A stretch of DNA of 64,000 nucleotides from Gellertiella hungarica (GCF_014197145.1 NZ_JACIEZ010000001.1:866890-930889), one strand, 5' to 3'; counted from the first letter of the stretch, positions 24,105-32,484 are shown. Notes: generated by a model not told the origin, from the sequence alone. A program made the numbers and translations.

Positions 24105-24616
24105 CGTTGATCGTTGAGGACGGTACCGGCCTCCCGAATGCCGAGAGCTACGAGACAGCATCTGGCTTTCGAGCCTATGGCCTCAAGGTCGGCCTCGACT
24201 TGGTCGCCATTGACGATGACAAGAAGCTTGAACAGGCCCTTCGCCGGGCAACGATATGGCTCGACGGCCGTTACGGCGCCCGGTTCCTCGGTTGCTGCAC
24301 GAGCAGCACGCAGGCGCTCCAGTGGCCACGCGCAGGTGTCCGGTATCGCCAGACGGTCATCGGGTCCCACGAAATCCCGGATCGCCTCCGCGCGGCTCTG
24401 TGCGAGGCTGCATGGCGGGAATTGTCGAGCCCGGGCGCATTGTCTCCCGATGCGCCAGCGACGAAGATTAAACGCGACAAGGTCGGCGACGTCGAGACTG
24501 AGTTTGTGAGGGGCGCCGCCGGTGCCCACGACGAATTCCCGGCGATTGATCTGCTCCTCGTGGGGCTGATAACCGGCGGGGCAGCGGCCTACAGCGGGCG
24601 GGCAGTGCGCGCATGA
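24101..24616 (+). CDS. Head-tail connector protein (DnaT-like annotation)
   Basis: A 171-residue protein that starts LIVEDGTGLPNAESYETAS and then has KLEQALRRATIWLDGRYG and a Trp-Pro-Arg segment (QWPRAGV). This pattern is shared by phage proteins often labelled 'DnaT-like ssDNA-binding', which occupy the HK97 gp6-type connector position. Location after the coat gene and before minor head and tail genes supports a connector role rather than replication. It overlaps both neighbours by 4 bases. Confidence 0.7.
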   Translation: MTLIVEDGTGLPNAESYETASGFRAYGLKVGLDLVAIDDDKKLEQALRRATIWLDGRYGARFLGCCTSSTQALQWPRAGVRYRQTVIGSHEIPDRLRAALCEAAWRELSSPGALSPDAPATKIKRDKVGDVETEFVRGAAGAHDEFPAIDLLLVGLITGGAAAYSGRAVRA

Positions 24617-25362
24617 CAGACTATGACATTCGGAAGCTCGTCCGGCGCGGGAAAGGCACGCAGATCACCTTGCCCGGCATCGAGGAGAGTGCAGGTGGAA
24701 AGGCCGCCTACCTCAAGGCCCTTCGGAAGATGCTTCGGGAACTGGGCGGAGCGGCGCGTCAGGCGCGGGGTCGGTTCGATCTGGAAAGCCTCGCACGGCT
24801 TGCGCTGTCGCTCGTGAGCACCGCGGAGCAGACGGTGAACCGGATCCTCAACCTCGAGGCTCAGCGGCATACGGACACCTTCGTCAACAGCGCTCGGCGT
24901 GCCCTCGGCATCGACCTGAGTGGGGTGGTCAGGCAGGAGGACCTAGCGGAGTTCTTGCGCCTGGTCGCCGCCCGGAATGCGTCCCTGATCAAGAACCTTT
25001 CCGACGATACCGTGAAGCGAGTTGAGCAGGCGGTCTACGACAACCTGATCGCAGGCAACTCCCGGGAAACGCTTCGAAGGGCACTGACTGACCAGTTGGG
25101 GATCGCCGACAGCCGGGCGAAGCTGATCGCGCAGGACCAGATGGCAAAGCTGAACAGCGAGCTAAACGAGTTCCGCCACAAGCAGGCGGGGATCAACGAG
25201 TACGTCTGGACAACCAGTCGAGATGAGCGCGTGCGGGCGCGCCACCGTGCGCTCGAGGGGAAGGTCTACCGGTACGGGGAGCCGACTGGTGCAGAGGATG
25301 GACTGGCTCCAGGGCGGCCGATCCGATGCCGGTGCATCGCCAAGGCCGTCGTTCAGTTTTGA
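24613..25362 (+). CDS. Minor head protein (SPP1 gp7 / Mu F-like)
   Basis: A 249-residue helical protein. The C-terminal ~100 residues carry the phage Mu gpF/SPP1 gp7 signature: NEYVWTTSRDERVRARHRALEG, then GRPIRCRCIAKAVV with the paired Cys. It would sit near the portal and may help DNA ejection or head maturation. It is in the unusual position after rather than before the coat gene. Its 3' end overlaps the convergent minus-strand gene at 25353 by 10 bases. Confidence 0.8.
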   Translation: MTDYDIRKLVRRGKGTQITLPGIEESAGGKAAYLKALRKMLRELGGAARQARGRFDLESLARLALSLVSTAEQTVNRILNLEAQRHTDTFVNSARRALGIDLSGVVRQEDLAEFLRLVAARNASLIKNLSDDTVKRVEQAVYDNLIAGNSRETLRRALTDQLGIADSRAKLIAQDQMAKLNSELNEFRHKQAGINEYVWTTSRDERVRARHRALEGKVYRYGEPTGAEDGLAPGRPIRCRCIAKAVVQF

Positions 25363-25547
25363 AGGGTGTCGGAAACCTCTTCGCCATCATCTATGGCTTC
25401 AATCGCGAACATGAGGCGGCGAGAGGCTGCAAGGATCTCCATCGATTCCTTGTCCTGACGCTTGAGGTGCTGTTTCACCTCTTCGACCTGCTGGGCAACG
25501 TCGAGGATCAGGCGCTTCAGCTCGCGATATTGATCGTCTGTCATCAT
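25353..25547 (-). CDS. Short coiled-coil protein, minus strand
   Basis: A 64-residue, entirely helical and charged protein (DDQYRELKRLILDVAQQVEE, then KQDKESMEILAASRR-like heptads), followed by an acidic end. The heptad pattern suggests a dimeric coiled coil. It is antisense to the surrounding head genes, with the start at ATG 25547 or 25544 and no clear ribosome binding site. It may be a small accessory regulator; function unknown. Confidence 0.45.
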   Translation of the reverse strand: MMTDDQYRELKRLILDVAQQVEEVKQHLKRQDKESMEILAASRRLMFAIEAIDDGEEVSDTLQN

Positions 25548-25562
25548 GAAAGGTGAATGCCA

Positions 25563-25721
25563 ATGGCTTGCCGCTGTCAAGAGCGCCGGGAAGCGATCCG
25601 CCGCGCCATCGCTGCGAAAACGGTGACTTCCCTGAAAAAGGAAGCTGCATTCGTCGCGCGGACCTCAGCGCAGGATCTGCTGCGGGCCATCAACATCCGC
25701 CGCAACAACCCGAAAGGATAG
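25563..25721 (+). CDS. 52-residue phage protein
   Basis: A short basic protein (N-terminus MACRCQERREAIRRAI, C-terminus INIRRNNPKG) with a strong AAAGGTGA upstream of ATG 25563. The CxC near the start and basic helix could bind nucleic acid or a virion partner. It lies between the minor head gene and the next small structural gene; its start region faces that of the minus-strand coiled-coil gene. Function unknown. Confidence 0.55.
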   Translation: MACRCQERREAIRRAIAAKTVTSLKKEAAFVARTSAQDLLRAINIRRNNPKG

Positions 25722-25724
25722 AAA

Positions 25725-26012
25725 ATGGCCCGCGTGACATCCAACCACGACGCCCCGCTTCCGCTCCCGGGAGGTCCCATCATCCGGCCAGGCGCCACGG
25801 CGCGCGTCGAGCGATGGGAGGCGATCAGCGGCAATTCACTCATTCAGGCTTGGCTATCTGCCGGGCTCCTGCGCGTGGAGGCGGACGATGTTCACCATAT
25901 CGGTCAAGCGCAAGAACCCGGGAGCGGTTCAAAAGCTCGCCCGGGCGCTCACGGGTCCGAGGCAGGTGAAGGTCGGGTTTCCAGCGGGCGCGGCCGACGG
26001 CGACGTCATTAA
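25725..26012 (+). CDS. Small head-tail joining-type protein
   Basis: A 95-codon frame. The first ~55 residues look structured and familiar from phage head modules (LPLPGGPIIRPGATARVERW, then SLIQAWLSAGLLRVE). The last ~40 residues are Gly/Arg/Ser-rich and coincide with the 5' part of the next gene in another frame (125-base overlap). The natural stop may have been lost by a small insertion or deletion near 25885, extending the protein. Function is probably in head completion. Confidence 0.5.
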   Translation: MARVTSNHDAPLPLPGGPIIRPGATARVERWEAISGNSLIQAWLSAGLLRVEADDVHHIGQAQEPGSGSKARPGAHGSEAGEGRVSSGRGRRRRH

Positions 26013-26358
26013 TCGCGCGGTCTGGAATGAGTTCGGTACACGTGGCGGTGCTTCTGGCGGTGGATGGGGCGGCCCGATCCCCGAGCGGCCATTCATGCGC
26101 AACGCCATGCGGGACAATCTGTCGAAATACCGTAATGCAATGAAGTCCAGCGCCGCACCGATCCTTCTTGGGAAGTCGACACTGCGCCAGACGCTTTCAA
26201 AGCTAGGCATTCTCGCGCAGAGCGACATCCAGGGCGAGATTACTGCCCTGACATCTCCAGCGAACAGTCCGGTGACGGTGGAGCGCAAGGGTTCGAGCAA
26301 GCCCCTAATCGACACGGGTGAGATGCGGGCCTCTGTCACATGGAAGGTGGACGAATGA
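25888..26358 (+). CDS. HK97 gp10-like tail completion protein
   Basis: A 156-residue protein. Features of the gp10 family are VINRAVWNEFGTRG near residue 40-55, a PERPFMRNAMRDN segment, and the end KPLIDTGEMRASVTWKV, the usual 'L.DTG.m..Si.w.V' close. Such proteins join the tail terminator to the head connector. It overlaps the preceding small gene by 125 bases and couples to the next by ATGA. Confidence 0.8.
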   Translation: MFTISVKRKNPGAVQKLARALTGPRQVKVGFPAGAADGDVINRAVWNEFGTRGGASGGGWGGPIPERPFMRNAMRDNLSKYRNAMKSSAAPILLGKSTLRQTLSKLGILAQSDIQGEITALTSPANSPVTVERKGSSKPLIDTGEMRASVTWKVDE

Positions 26359-26684
26359 AAGCGGCTGCTGCAATCGAGAGGCGGGCAGTCTCGGTTACGC
26401 TTCGGCGGCGCTCAGCTGGCGCCTATGACCTAGACGGCCGGTTCATCGATGGATCGGAGACCAGTGAACCAATCAAGGCGGTCATTCAGCCAGCCGGAGG
26501 GAACCAGCTGCGGGATCTCCCCGAGGGCATCAGGACAGAAGCCAACTGGATGATCTGGAGCCGTTCACCGATCGCCGTTGATGATCGCATCATCAGCAGC
26601 TCGGTCAGCTACCGGGTCGTCTATGTCTGGCCTCGCGCCGAAGGCGGCTTCTTTCGCGCAGCGCTAGGCAGGGAAACGCGATGA
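26355..26684 (+). CDS. Head-tail connector/stopper-like protein
   Basis: A 109-residue beta-rich protein (RRAVSVTLRRRSAGAYDLDG, then IKAVIQPAGGNQLRDLPEG, then SVSYRVVYVWPRAEGGFF). It has the size, fold pattern and position of head-closure or stopper proteins. ATGA overlaps on both sides couple it to the gp10-like and tail terminator genes. Confidence 0.6.
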   Translation: MKAAAAIERRAVSVTLRRRSAGAYDLDGRFIDGSETSEPIKAVIQPAGGNQLRDLPEGIRTEANWMIWSRSPIAVDDRIISSSVSYRVVYVWPRAEGGFFRAALGRETR

Positions 26685-27187
26685 CCGAGGATCAGGTAAT
26701 CAGCGCCGTCGTGCGCTTTGTCGCCCGGGTCACCGGGGTTAAGGCCATCCGGGCGCATGAAGGCGGACAAGCTCCTGCCTTACCGTATGTCATGGTCAAC
26801 CTGATCGGGATGTCCGAGATTAGGGAGCATCCGACGGATGTCGAGTTCACCGACACCGGCCAGCCCAATACCTCGGGGAAGAACATCATCAATGCGGCTC
26901 CGGTCATTGAGATTGAGTGGCGCTTTTCGGTTCATGCATACGGCCCGAACCCGGCTTCCATGCTCCGCCCGGTCCTGTCGGCCATGAAGCTCGCCCAAGT
27001 TATGGAGCCGGCCATGCCCGGACTCATCTTCTTCGACGCGTCGGCAATCCGCTCAATTCCCGAGTGGGTGAACAACCAGTGGGAGCCGCGCGCCCAGGTC
27101 GATTTGTTTGCGCGCGCAGTGATCCGAGACGCATTCGCTGTCGATGTAGTCGACACCACGAGCTTTGACGCTCAACCCATGGCCTGA
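26681..27187 (+). CDS. Tail terminator / neck protein
   Basis: A 168-residue protein placed directly before the sheath gene. PALPYVMVNLIGMSEIREHP and IEIEWRFSVHAYGPNP, then LFARAVIRDAF, match the layout of phage neck/tail terminator proteins (a beta sheet with a long helix), which cap the tail tube. It overlaps the previous gene by 4 bases. Confidence 0.65.
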   Translation: MTEDQVISAVVRFVARVTGVKAIRAHEGGQAPALPYVMVNLIGMSEIREHPTDVEFTDTGQPNTSGKNIINAAPVIEIEWRFSVHAYGPNPASMLRPVLSAMKLAQVMEPAMPGLIFFDASAIRSIPEWVNNQWEPRAQVDLFARAVIRDAFAVDVVDTTSFDAQPMA

Positions 27188-27221
27188 ACGGCCAACCACC
27201 ATCCACTGAAAGGAAACAGGC

Positions 27222-28364
27222 ATGGCCGTGCTCCCCTACAGCCGCGTCGTGAACGTCACGCTCACGCGCAACGATGCGTTCCCCAGCCGCCGCGGCTTTG
27301 GGACGCCTCTCTTCCTCTCCACCGTCGCCAAGACCGGCAAGGTCGACGCGACCAGCCGCACCAAGGCCTACGCCTCCATCGATGAGGTCGCTGCTGACTG
27401 GTCGGCATCCGACGACTTCTACAAGGCCGCCGAGGTGGCATTCTCGCAGAACCCGCGCCCGACGCAGATCAAGGCCGGCTATGTGGCGCTGGACGGCACG
27501 CCGACGGCGGCCGAGCTGAAGACGGAACTCGATGCGCTCTATGCCTACGATGCGGACTGGTATGTCGTGACGGTCGCCAGCACCCTGCGCGACATCGCGT
27601 CCGTTGATGGGCTGGTGGAGTGGATCGAAGCGAATAGCAAGCTCGCCATCATCGATTCGAACGACACCGGCACCGAGAACCCCGCCAACACGACCTGCCT
27701 TGCGGCGCGCAAGAAGGGCACGGTCGAGCGCTCGGCGGTCTTCTACCACACAAGCGCCCTGCAGTGGCCCGCGATGGCGCTTGCCGCCTACATGGCAACC
27801 CGCGTCTTCGACGATGCCGAAAGCGCCTACACTGCCAAGTTCAAGACCCTGCGCGGTGTCAACCCGGTCAACCTCGCCTCGGACAAGATCACTGCGATTA
27901 CCGGCTTCGTTTCCGGCGTCGGACAGGCCAGCGCATCTGGACATTGCGCGAATACCTACATCGACATCGGCGGCCGGAACTTCGTGGTCGAGGGCTCGAC
28001 GCTCACGGCGAACGTCTTCCTCGACGAAATCCATGCGTCCGACTGGATCATCGCCCGCACGGAAGAAGCCGCGCTCGGGATCCTGCTGAACAATGCCCGC
28101 GTCCCCTTCACGGACCAGGGCCTGCAGCAGATTGCCGGCGCTGCCCGCCAAGTGATGCAGGTTGCGACCCGCGCCGGCCTGATCGCCAAGGACATCGATC
28201 CGGAGACGAATGAATACCGGCCGGCCTATGAGATCACGGTCCCCTCGGTCTTCGATGTCCCCGAGAGCCAGCGCAAGGCCCGGATCGCTCCTGCGATCTC
28301 CGTCCGGTTCCGGTACGCCGGCGCGGTCCACTACACCACCATCAACTACAACATGACCTTCTGA
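27222..28364 (+). CDS. Tail sheath protein (DUF3383-like)
   Basis: A 380-residue protein that begins SRVVNVTLTRNDAFPSRRGF and has the DUF3383 hallmarks: GTPLFLSTV, a domain with WYVVTVAST and KLAIIDSNDTG, then a C-terminal VPSVFDVPESQRKARIAP. DUF3383 proteins form the contractile sheath of a group of myoviruses. Its presence is the main proof that this phage has a contractile tail. GAAAGG precedes the ATG; the tube gene follows after 15 bases. Confidence 0.88.
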   Translation: MAVLPYSRVVNVTLTRNDAFPSRRGFGTPLFLSTVAKTGKVDATSRTKAYASIDEVAADWSASDDFYKAAEVAFSQNPRPTQIKAGYVALDGTPTAAELKTELDALYAYDADWYVVTVASTLRDIASVDGLVEWIEANSKLAIIDSNDTGTENPANTTCLAARKKGTVERSAVFYHTSALQWPAMALAAYMATRVFDDAESAYTAKFKTLRGVNPVNLASDKITAITGFVSGVGQASASGHCANTYIDIGGRNFVVEGSTLTANVFLDEIHASDWIIARTEEAALGILLNNARVPFTDQGLQQIAGAARQVMQVATRAGLIAKDIDPETNEYRPAYEITVPSVFDVPESQRKARIAPAISVRFRYAGAVHYTTINYNMTF

Positions 28365-28379
28365 CGGGAGACCTGATCC

Positions 28380-28814
28380 ATGGGTGTTTCAAGCGCATAT
28401 TCTATGGTGAACGTCTCGGCCACGCTGGACGGTCGCCAGGTCCTCGGGCTCTGGGACGGCGACGATACCATCGTCGTCACGCCCGGTGCCGATGTCGGCA
28501 CGATGATGATCGGCGCCGATGGTTCTTCGCTGTTCTCGCAGTCTGCGGACAGTTCGGCGCGCATCAGTCTCAAGCTGATGCATACCAGCCCGACGCATCG
28601 GCAGCTTATCCAGAAGTGGAAGCGGCAGAAGCAGCTCGGCGGCGCCGGCACGGCGTTCCCGTTTGCCTTCATCGATTCCACCTCGGGCGAAGGTGGCTCC
28701 GCGGACAAGTGCTATATCCAGGCCGCTCCCGCCGACGGCAAGGGAAAGAACGCCAGCGTCCGTGAGTGGGTGCTGGTGACCGGCGAATGGAATCCGGAGG
28801 TGCCGAATGGCTGA
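28380..28814 (+). CDS. Tail tube protein (DUF3277-like)
   Basis: A 144-residue beta-rich protein (SMVNVSATLDGRQVLGLWDG, DDTIVVTPGADVGTMMIGAD, ARISLKLMHTSPTHRQL) that follows the sheath gene, as DUF3277 tube proteins do. It should stack as hexameric rings inside the sheath. It overlaps the chaperone gene by 8 bases. Confidence 0.85.
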   Translation: MGVSSAYSMVNVSATLDGRQVLGLWDGDDTIVVTPGADVGTMMIGADGSSLFSQSADSSARISLKLMHTSPTHRQLIQKWKRQKQLGGAGTAFPFAFIDSTSGEGGSADKCYIQAAPADGKGKNASVREWVLVTGEWNPEVPNG

Positions 28815-29244
28815 GAAGAAGATCGGGGGCTCGGTCTATAAGGTCGAGCCCATGCTGGCCACGCAGGCGATCATCCTGCAGGCGCGCCTTGCTCGCGTCA
28901 TCGGGCCCGCTATTTCGAAGCTTCCGGGCATCCTCGCATCACGCAAGGAAGGCGCCAGCGACGAGCAGAAGGCCCAGGCCGATGCAGACGCGGTTTCGGC
29001 TGTCACCGAGATCTTCTCGCGGTGCCCGCCGCATGAGATCGCGGAACTGGTCAAGGACGTTGTCGAGGTCGCAATGGTTCAACGTCCCTCAGGGGTTTAT
29101 GAGCCGGTAGATTTCGACCTCGATTTTACCGGTCGCCTCGGGGATGTCATTCCAACCGTGGTGTTCGTGCTGGCAACGCAGTTCGGGGATTTTTTCTCCG
29201 GCGCCCTGGCGAATGGACGCCCAACGACCAGGGCAAAGGCTTAA
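28807..29244 (+). CDS. Tail assembly chaperone, short form
   Basis: A 145-residue protein between tube and tape measure, the fixed position of tail assembly chaperones, which coat the tape measure during tail assembly. The sequence is helical and acidic (TQAIILQARLARVIGPAIS, then EIAELVKDVVEVAMVQRP). Codon 129-130 region contains the slippery heptamer TTTTTTC (29190-29196), and the -1 frame stays open to 29429. The short form is therefore the default product and a longer chaperone is made by frameshifting. Confidence 0.8.
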   Translation: MAEKKIGGSVYKVEPMLATQAIILQARLARVIGPAISKLPGILASRKEGASDEQKAQADADAVSAVTEIFSRCPPHEIAELVKDVVEVAMVQRPSGVYEPVDFDLDFTGRLGDVIPTVVFVLATQFGDFFSGALANGRPTTRAKA

Positions 29245-29429
29245 GCGATCGAGAAATTGCTAGGGTCGCGCCGAACCTGAACCTCTTCCTGTGGCGGCCC
29301 ATTCTCGCGGACCCACCGCTGTATTCCATGGTGGACCTTCGGGAGTGGGTGACGCTCTCGGACGTTCTTGACGCCCATGAAGCGCTCGATCTGAAGGCGG
29401 CAATGACGGAACGTGCACGGGAGAGCTAG
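28807..29429 (+). CDS. Tail assembly chaperone, long form made by programmed -1 frameshift
   Basis: After 130 zero-frame codons, a slip at T-TTT-TTC (29190-29196) into the -1 frame adds 77 residues and ends at TAG 29427-29429, giving about 207 residues. The added part reads like real protein: SDREIARVAPNLNLFLWRP, DPPLYSMVDLREWVTLSDVL and a helical end. The zero frame closes at TAA 29242. This mirrors the lambda G/GT pair and its counterparts in other long-tailed phages. The extension normally binds the tape measure. The frameshift itself is inferred from sequence. Confidence 0.75.
29190..29196 (+). promoter_or_regulatory. Slippery heptamer for -1 ribosomal frameshift
   Basis: TTTTTTC reads T-TTT-TTC in the zero frame, a classic X-XXY-YYZ slip site for -1 frameshifting. 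It is followed by a GC-rich stretch that may form a stimulatory stem. Confidence 0.75.
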
Positions 29430-29432
29430 GGC

Positions 29433-29750
29433 TTACTTCAGTAGGCCGAACCGCTTGGCCGTTTCTTCGAGGAGCGCGCATGCGGCGGTCTTTTCGATGT
29501 CACTCATGCTGGCAAAACGGTTCTTCTGGAGGTTCCCGCTTGCCTGCACCATGGCCCTTGCGTTGGTCGACATCGGCCCAACCTTGTCACGGATCAATGC
29601 CTTCACCTTTTCCGCCTCCAAGCCATAGCCACAGGTGTCGGCGGAACTGATCACTTGGCCGATCTCGCGGGCAAGAAAAATGTCATCGCTTTCGCCCGCA
29701 ATGGCGGGGCCGGCGGTAAGCGCAAGGCAGGCAACGAGCAGTCGTTTCAT
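29433..29750 (-). CDS. Small exported protein, minus strand (moron-type)
   Basis: A 105-residue protein with a clear Sec signal peptide (MKRLLVACLALTAGPAIAG, cleavage after AIA). The mature part has two Cys (ADTCGYGLE and TAACALLEE) that could form a disulfide, and a helical pattern (ALIRDKVGPMSTNARAM). GGAGC precedes the ATG. It is the only minus-strand gene inside the tail module, lying between chaperone and tape measure, so it probably has its own promoter and is expressed by the lysogen. Function unknown; periplasmic or secreted. Confidence 0.65.
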   Translation of the reverse strand: MKRLLVACLALTAGPAIAGESDDIFLAREIGQVISSADTCGYGLEAEKVKALIRDKVGPMSTNARAMVQASGNLQKNRFASMSDIEKTAACALLEETAKRFGLLK

Positions 29751-29804
29751 CGGGGAGCTCCGGTTTCCTCCTAAGGTGTCCCGGCACTTAGAGGTTTTCA
29801 AGTC

Positions 29805-31595
29805 ATGATTGTCGATGAACTGATCGCTATCCTCGGTTATGAGACCCGGGGCGAGGGCGAGTTGCGCCGTTTTCAGGGGAACCTCGACACAGCCACTCGG
29901 CAAATCGGGGCCCTCGGGGTAGCGGCCGGCACCTTCGTCGGCACGATCGCCGCGCAGGCGTTCTCTCGCCTTGCAGACAGCATTGGCTCTCTGCCGGGAG
30001 AGGTCATTAGTGTTTCGGCCCAGTTCGAAAGCCTTGAGGCATCGCTCACCACCGTCACCGGGAGTGTCGAACAGGCGCGATCCTCCATGGACTGGATCAA
30101 GCAGTTTGCTCGAGATACGCCCTATGAGGTCGGCTCCATCACGGATGCGTTCATCAAGCTGAAGAGCTATGGCATTGATCCGCTTGCCGATGATGCCCTG
30201 AAAACGCTGGGCGACACCGCGTCGGCGATGAACAAGCCTCTCAACCAGGCCGTCGAGGCGCTGGCGGATGCCACCAGCTTCGAGTTCGAGCGCCTGAAGG
30301 AGTTCGGGCTTCGAGCGCAGCAGAAGGGGGACGAGGTAACCTTCTCGTGGACCGAGAACGGGAAGCAGCTCTCGAAGACGATCAAGAAGAACAGCGAGGA
30401 GGTTCGCAAGTTCGTTCTCGACCAACTAGGCGACCGGTTCAATGGCGCAATGCTCCGCCAGTCGAAAACCTGGAACGGCATGATGTCGAACCTAGGGGAC
30501 GCGTGGACCGCGTTCCTGCTGAAGATCGGAGAAGGCGGTTTTTTCGACGCCGTGAAGGGCAAGCTCGGTCAGCTGCTCGATTACTTCAACCGGCTGTCGG
30601 AGAACGGCACGCTGGATCGGTGGTCGAAGAACCTCAGCACCGCATTCACAGCAGTCGCCGACGGAGTAGCCAGCTTTGCCGTCCGCATGGGCAGGCACTT
30701 CGAAACAATCGCCGGGATCATTGAGCGCAACAAGGGCGCCTTCGAGACGTTCAAGTGGGCGTTGGCTGGCTTGGCGATTTACCTCTTCCCGACGGCATCT
30801 ATCATTGCCGCCGCCGCCTTGGCGATCGATGATTTTCTGACCTACCTGAGGGGTGGAGATTCCGTTATCGGTGACTTCACTGAGGCCATCGGCAACCTTC
30901 TGGGGGCCGACCCGCAGGGGGTGGCGGACGCGCTGACGGGCATTGCACTCGCCGCTGGCGGTCTGGCCGCGGCGAGTGTCGCTGTCGGTAGCTTCACCGC
31001 TTCGTTGTGGCCGCTTGCCGCAGCGCTTGGCGCGGTCGCCGGCGGATACTTCCTCGCCAAATCCTTCTTCGACGAAATGGACAAGAAGGCGGCCGGGATC
31101 AAGGCAGTCGAGAACCCGAGGACTAAACCCGGCTACGTGGAGGGATCCGGTGAAGACCGCACCGGCTTCAACAGCGACAACCCGAACGGATATCTCAAGC
31201 CGAGCGACTTCTCGGCTGACTTTGAGGCTGAAAAGCAGCGCCTGATCGAGGAAGAGGCCCGTCGCGTCGGCGCAGACAAGGCGGCGCCCAGAAGGCCAAC
31301 GGCCTTCGAGCGGTTGGGGGGCGACTACATCCGCTCCGACATGATCGAAAATGCTCAAGGAAACTTCGGCAAGACCGGTGCGGCACAGGCTGCACAATCG
31401 GTCAATTCGACGGTCAACAACACGCTGAACGACTCGAGCGACAAGTCGACGACGGTGAATGTCGGCGGCGTGACCGTGAACGGTGTACCGAACGTCTCCG
31501 GCGCCGTCGGTGCGGCGGTCGGCCAGGCAGTCGGCAATAGCGCGGCGAAATCGGCCAAACGGTCTACGTGGTGGGAACAGGGTGAGAAATTCTGA
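29805..31595 (+). CDS. Tail tape measure protein
   Basis: A 596-residue protein. Residues ~65-270 match the conserved N-terminal tape measure domain: FESLEASLTTVTGSVEQARS, IKQFARDTPYEVGSITDAF, LKSYGIDPLADDALKTL. Two or three hydrophobic stretches at ~325-410 (ALAGLAIYLFPTASIIAAAA, IALAAGGLAAASVAVGSF) are the membrane-active segments, and a low-complexity Asn/Ser/Val-rich tail follows. At ~1.5 angstrom per residue it predicts a tail of ~90 nm (an estimate). Confidence 0.88.
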   Translation: MIVDELIAILGYETRGEGELRRFQGNLDTATRQIGALGVAAGTFVGTIAAQAFSRLADSIGSLPGEVISVSAQFESLEASLTTVTGSVEQARSSMDWIKQFARDTPYEVGSITDAFIKLKSYGIDPLADDALKTLGDTASAMNKPLNQAVEALADATSFEFERLKEFGLRAQQKGDEVTFSWTENGKQLSKTIKKNSEEVRKFVLDQLGDRFNGAMLRQSKTWNGMMSNLGDAWTAFLLKIGEGGFFDAVKGKLGQLLDYFNRLSENGTLDRWSKNLSTAFTAVADGVASFAVRMGRHFETIAGIIERNKGAFETFKWALAGLAIYLFPTASIIAAAALAIDDFLTYLRGGDSVIGDFTEAIGNLLGADPQGVADALTGIALAAGGLAAASVAVGSFTASLWPLAAALGAVAGGYFLAKSFFDEMDKKAAGIKAVENPRTKPGYVEGSGEDRTGFNSDNPNGYLKPSDFSADFEAEKQRLIEEEARRVGADKAAPRRPTAFERLGGDYIRSDMIENAQGNFGKTGAAQAAQSVNSTVNNTLNDSSDKSTTVNVGGVTVNGVPNVSGAVGAAVGQAVGNSAAKSAKRSTWWEQGEKF

Positions 31596-32164
31596 TGAGC
31601 GTCATCGCCTTCTCTCGCGCCATTGGACCAGTGCCGCTCTCGTGTTTCGTCTCGGAGCGGCACTCGTCCAGCCTGGACATCACGGAGATACCGATCGAAA
31701 CGGGCGCCAACATCACAGACCACGCTGTGGTGAAGCCCAAGACCGTTATGCTTGATGTCGGCGGCCAGAACGCTGCCGCCACGTTTGCCGCGCTGGTGCG
31801 GTTTCAGGAAAGCCGGGTGCCCTTCGTCCTGGTTACTGGCCTGAAGGTCTATCAGAACATGCTGGTGAAGCGGATTGACGCCGACCGGACCGCTGACTTC
31901 TCCACCGTTCTCAAGGCTCGCGTGGAGCTTCAGGAGATCATCCTCGTCGGTACCGCATATGCCGCCGACCCGAACGGCGAGCCCACTGGCGCATCTGAGC
32001 GAGGGAGGCCAGGGGGAGCGGGCTCCACACGCGCCGCGCCGCCCACGCCCGAACGGTCGGGCGATGCAGCAACGGCCGGGAGGTCAACAGGGACAGTTCA
32101 GATGGGCGACAACCCGACCTCGACCTATCCTGATCAGTCAATTCTGAAGGGGCTGCTGGAATGA
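31595..32164 (+). CDS. Dit-like baseplate protein
   Basis: A 189-residue protein following the tape measure. Its first ~125 residues form a beta domain (ITEIPIETGANITDHAVVKP, TVMLDVGGQNAAATFAALV, YQNMLVKRIDADRT, ARVELQEIILVGT) that matches the Dit-like N-terminal domain of contractile phages. A flexible Gly/Pro/Arg-rich tail follows. It should form the hub ring that connects tube to baseplate. It overlaps both neighbours. Confidence 0.75.
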   Translation: MSVIAFSRAIGPVPLSCFVSERHSSSLDITEIPIETGANITDHAVVKPKTVMLDVGGQNAAATFAALVRFQESRVPFVLVTGLKVYQNMLVKRIDADRTADFSTVLKARVELQEIILVGTAYAADPNGEPTGASERGRPGGAGSTRAAPPTPERSGDAATAGRSTGTVQMGDNPTSTYPDQSILKGLLE

Positions 32165-32484
32165 ACCGGTTTCGAATAGCTAACCATGCCGACCAGCAGT
32201 TCTCCACGATCATTTCCGGCCGCCGGGTGACAATCCGGCTCAGGTTCAATCTCACGTCGTCCCGATGGTCGTTTGACCTCTCGCTAGATGATCTGCCTGT
32301 TCTGCATGGGCGGCGGGTTGTGACGGGTGTCGATCTGTTGGCGCCGTTTGGCCTGGGCATCGGCCTCCTGTTTGCGGCCGCACTAACGCCCGGAGCTGTT
32401 CCGGACCGTGCAGGGCTGGCAGGTGGGACGGTTGGGCTCTTCAGCGCCACAGAGGCAGAGGCGACAGAAGCAAGGGCGGCGTGA
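32161..32484 (+). CDS. Baseplate plug-like protein (Pam3 gp18-like)
   Basis: A 107-residue beta-rich protein: QQFSTIISGRRVTIRLRF, SSRWSFDLSLDDLPVLHG and LLAPFGLGIG. This is the layout of small baseplate proteins such as the plug domain described for cyanophage Pam3. It lies between the Dit-like and hub genes and is coupled to both by short overlaps. Confidence 0.65.
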   Translation: MNRFRIANHADQQFSTIISGRRVTIRLRFNLTSSRWSFDLSLDDLPVLHGRRVVTGVDLLAPFGLGIGLLFAAALTPGAVPDRAGLAGGTVGLFSATEAEATEARAA

